Origin: Chloroflexota bacterium
GTDB taxonomy: Bacteria > Chloroflexota > Chloroflexia > JAMDCE01
NCBI GenBank assembly: GCA_023489135.1
Contig: JAMDCE010000674.1
Span: 1 to 15,735 of the forward strand
Reading direction: 5' to 3'
Length of the DNA: 15,735 nucleotides
Shown here: in pieces, positions 13,524-15,735 of the stretch
Layout of the letters: each line of letters starts with the position of its first letter
How positions within the stretch are numbered: the stretch's first letter is position 1
Program-made: the position numbers and the translations under genes
Notes under the pieces: generated by a model
Database searches by the model: none
What the model saw: only the letters and a program-made list of their open reading frames with translations
Told to the model about the DNA's origin: nothing

Positions 13524-14036
13524 TCAGGCCGCTTCGACCGCCTGCAGAGGCTCCATAACCATCAAAGGCTGACCGTACTCCACGGCCTGTCCGTTCTTCA
13601 CCAGGATCTCGACGATCTTGCCCGCTTCGTCCGATTCGATTTCGTTCATCATCTTCATCGCTTCGATAACGCCGATAGTTTGCCTTTTCTCCACTAATTC
13701 GCCTTCTTGGACGAAAGGCTCGCCGTCAGGCTTGGATGAAGCGTAGAAGATTCCCACCATGGGGGCCGTGATGACGGTCAAATGGTCAGGCGTTACCCCT
13801 TCAGACTCTCTCTTGAGTTGAGGTTTCTCGACAGGAGTGAATTCCTCGTCGCGCATTGACTGAGCAAATCGTCCAATGTCGCGTTTTATGGAGATCTTCG
13901 CGCCGTCGAGCTCGATATGAATCTCGGCTATATCCGTCCCGTTAAGCAAAGTGACAAGTTCTTTCACGTCTTCGACTGGCAGGCGCGAAAGCTTAGCCTC
14001 GGCCGATTCCTGTTCTTGCGCTTCGATCCGTCTCAA
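13524..14036 (-). CDS. accB: Biotin carboxyl carrier protein of acetyl-CoA carboxylase
   Basis: Carries the biotin that shuttles carboxyl groups between biotin carboxylase and carboxyltransferase in malonyl-CoA formation, the first step of fatty-acid synthesis. Of 170 residues, the N-terminal helix (VEDVKELVTLLNGTDIAEIHIELDGAKISI, 21-50) is typical of AccB, a charged linker follows, and the C-terminal biotinyl domain (about 88-164) has APMVGIFY and the biotin site EAMKM with K128, then NEIESDEAGKIVEILVKNGQAVEYGQPLMV. The frame is open to an ATG at 14093, but TTG 14036 has GGAGG at 7-nt spacing and gives the normal family N-terminus, so it is preferred. The partner gene accC, usually next, is absent here. 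Confidence 0.95.
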   Translation of the reverse strand: MRRIEAQEQESAEAKLSRLPVEDVKELVTLLNGTDIAEIHIELDGAKISIKRDIGRFAQSMRDEEFTPVEKPQLKRESEGVTPDHLTVITAPMVGIFYASSKPDGEPFVQEGELVEKRQTIGVIEAMKMMNEIESDEAGKIVEILVKNGQAVEYGQPLMVMEPLQAVEAA

Positions 14037-14170
14037 ATGATGTCCTCCGTTAGACTGAACGATTTGTGCATTCCCGCGATGAGCGAAAGCCACAAATCAA
14101 CTGCGGGTGCCAAACGGCGGCGGAAGGAGACCCGTGAGGGGTAAGGACTTCCTCCCATGCCGGAAACACG

Positions 14171-14734
14171 TCAAGAGGTGACCCGTTCCAGGTACTCGCC
14201 AGTTCTGGTGTCAACTTTGACCAGGTCGCCCTCGTTGATGAACAACGGCACATTGACGGTCATACCTGTTTCCATGATTGCAGGCTTGTTGCCACCCGTA
14301 GCGGTATCGCCTTTGAAACCGGGTTCGGTGGTCTCGACGCAAAGGACCACCGCTGTCGGCAGTTCTATGTCAATTGGCTCCCCGCCGTGCACAAGAAGAT
14401 CGATAGTGTCGCCTTCTTTGATGTAATTGACGGTTTCTCCCAGCACCTCTCCCGTAAGGACTGGCTGTTCGTATGTTTCCGTATCCATGAAGTGGTAGTT
14501 ACCATCTTCTTTGTAGAGATACTGCACGGTCCGGCGTTCGAGCCGAACCTGTTCAAACTTCTCTCCAGCCTGGAACGTTCGCGTAGTGCTTGCTCCAGTG
14601 CGAATATTCTTGAGAGTCATTCGCATAAAAGCGCTTCCGCGTCCCAGTTTGACGTGTTGGAAGTCGACCACTTTCAAGAGCTGACCCTCCAACTCGATTA
14701 TGGTACCTTTTCTAATATCGCCAGTCGAAATCAT
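14171..14734 (-). CDS. efp: Elongation factor P
   Basis: Binds the ribosome between P and E sites and relieves stalling at consecutive prolines. The 187 residues cover the usual three domains: KOW-like domain I (1-64), OB domain II (about 65-128) and OB domain III (129-187) with the conserved signature near TTEPGFKGDTATGGNKPA. The tip of the domain I loop reads HVKLGRGSAF with Arg32, the position where Lys is modified in E. coli and Arg is rhamnosylated in the EarP group; whether this Arg is modified is unknown. ATG 14734 is preceded by GGAGG lying inside the last codons of the upstream M24 gene, 4 bp away, implying coupled translation. Confidence 0.97.
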   Translation of the reverse strand: MISTGDIRKGTIIELEGQLLKVVDFQHVKLGRGSAFMRMTLKNIRTGASTTRTFQAGEKFEQVRLERRTVQYLYKEDGNYHFMDTETYEQPVLTGEVLGETVNYIKEGDTIDLLVHGGEPIDIELPTAVVLCVETTEPGFKGDTATGGNKPAIMETGMTVNVPLFINEGDLVKVDTRTGEYLERVTS

Positions 14735-14738
14735 CTTA

Positions 14739-15735
14739 TCATAATCCTCCCTTAACAGCCTTTGTCAAGACGTCGTTTCCCTGGTGCTTCACAATCGCAA
14801 GATCCTCGATCCGCACGCCCCCCCAGCCGGGAAGGTAAACGCCGGGTTCGATGGTGACAACCATGTTCTCCTCGAGAACTGTCTGGGAGCTTTTGCGCAG
14901 CCGCGGCTCTTCGTGAATCGCCAGGCCCACTCCATGGCCCAATTCCGTGTCCAAAGCGGTCGCCATAGCCGGCGGCGGCGATAACCTCCCGCGCCGCGGC
15001 GTCGACCTCTTCGCCAGTTGGACCAGCTCTAAGGTAGCTCATGGCGGTCATTTGGGCCTTTAGCACCAGAGTGTATACTTCTCGAAGGCGTTCGGAAGGC
15101 TCACCCAACCACACGGTCCGCGTCATATCCGACGCATAGCCACTGTACCGCGCTCCCAGGTCAATCACGATGGGCTCCCCTTCCGCCAGAAGACGAGAAG
15201 TCGGAACCGCGTGGGGCAGAGCGGCGTTTGGCCCTGAAGCCACAATCAAGTCGAAAGCTACGTCTTCGGCGCCGCCCTCACGGATGGCTTTTTCCAATTC
15301 CCAGGCTGCCTCTTTTTCACTCATCCCCGGCCTGAGCAATTGCAGCAGGCGGATAAGGGCCAGATCGGCAATTTGAGCGGCGCGCCCGATCCTGGACAGT
15401 TCGTCTTCATCTTTGACTATGCGGAGCGACTCCACCAGGTCATGAATGGGTACTAGCTCGACCCGCTCAGGTAGGCTCGCTTTCAGGTCGTCGTAAGCTC
15501 GGACGACGAGATGAGAGCTCTCGAACCCGATGCGACCGCTTTCCTCTCCGCCTTTCACCAGGTTTCCAACGATCTCGGCCAATTTCGCCTCTCTAGAAAG
15601 GCCAGGTTGCTTCAAAACAATGTGAAGTTCTGGATTTTCTGCTCTCGCCTGCTCGTCGTAACGGAAATCGGTAACCAGGAAGATCTGGTCGCCGGTCACG
15701 ATGAGAGTCCCGGCTGGGGGGGCGTGCGGATCGAG
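14739..15735 (-). pseudogene. M24-family metallopeptidase (Xaa-Pro peptidase-like), frameshifted and partial
   Basis: Pita-bread-fold metal aminopeptidase/prolidase, expected to cleave X-Pro or N-terminal bonds using two metal ions. The N-terminus lies beyond 15735. The first frame (to about 14940) encodes the N-domain end (FLVTDFRYDEQARAENPEL) and metal ligands VIDLGARYSGYASDMTRT, then AAAGYGDRFGHGIG. Here the frame breaks: one extra base within 14935-14940 (plus strand GGCCC) shifts out of GHGVGLAIHEEP. The second frame resumes with that motif and carries the remaining ligands, TIEPGVYLPGWGGVRIED, ending LTKAVKGGL at 14739. Without the shift the first frame runs on to 14752 as unrelated sequence and the enzyme loses a His and two Glu ligands. 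Deleting one base restores a normal protein. This could be a sequence error, a real loss or ribosomal frameshifting. Resembles Bacillus yqhT by position. Confidence 0.88.

Noticed and set aside
14037..14093. 19-residue N-terminal extension of AccB
   Set aside because: TTG 14036 has GGAGG at proper spacing and family N-termini begin near there.
14740..14768. Perfect TTGACA on the minus strand followed by TATGAT before efp
   Set aside because: Spacer is 19 bp, the elements are codons of the M24 gene, and transcription would start inside the efp start codon.
1..15735. Search for tRNA, rRNA, CRISPR repeats, transposases, phage or toxin-antitoxin genes
   Set aside because: None could be supported by motifs or repeat structure seen on either strand.

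Overview
The window looks like a chromosomal segment of a moderately GC-rich bacterium, most likely Chloroflexota (Anaerolineae/Dehalococcoidia-like). This rests on the style of the polytopic-plus-TPR surface polysaccharide protein, the short archaeal-type prolyl-tRNA synthetase, and the peptidase–efp–accB–xseA–xseB order known from Gram-positive and related phyla. The phylum call is an inference and should be held loosely. There are no rRNA or tRNA genes, no CRISPR array, no insertion sequence and no phage gene that I can support.

Layout from left to right. (1) 1–3135 is an envelope polysaccharide block: the C-terminal part of a membrane/TPR protein (O-antigen-ligase type), a WecA/TagO-like undecaprenyl-phosphate sugar-1-phosphate transferase on +, and a LPG-synthase/flippase-like membrane protein on -. 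The last two overlap tail to tail by 123 bp. (2) 3136–6044 holds two HAD-family phosphatase-like genes, each behind a recognisable extended -10 promoter. Between them lie a long stretch without a recognisable gene and one small, acidic, conserved-looking orphan of 98 residues. (3) 6091–7539 is proS, 46 bp after the second HAD gene. (4) 7540–8591 holds an inverted repeat and then a flavoprotein on - (ferredoxin-NADP reductase type 2 / TrxB fold without the redox CxxC). (5) 8592–11582 has a GH63/MGH1-like (alpha/alpha)6 glycosidase on + and a GT4 glycosyltransferase on -, overlapping by 29 bp at their 3' ends. (6) 11583–11986 has no gene but contains a perfect 19-bp stem-loop. (7) 11987–15735 is a minus-strand operon that reads, in transcription order, M24 metallopeptidase (frameshifted and cut by the window edge), efp, accB, xseA, xseB. 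It resembles the Bacillus yqhT–efp–accB–accC–…–xseA–xseB region with accC and other members missing.

The genes are mostly household functions: surface glycan assembly, translation (ProRS, EF-P), fatty-acid initiation (AccB) and DNA repair (Exo VII). I do not see a convincing new multi-gene system. The items most worth following up are the M24 frameshift, the 19-bp palindrome, the two HAD proteins that both lack the usual second catalytic Asp, the 123-bp antisense coding overlap, the operator-like dyads, and the orphan small gene next to about 680 bp of unexplained DNA. Several genes appear to start at TTG (3316, 5304, 14036) because a good Shine-Dalgarno sequence sits just before that codon.
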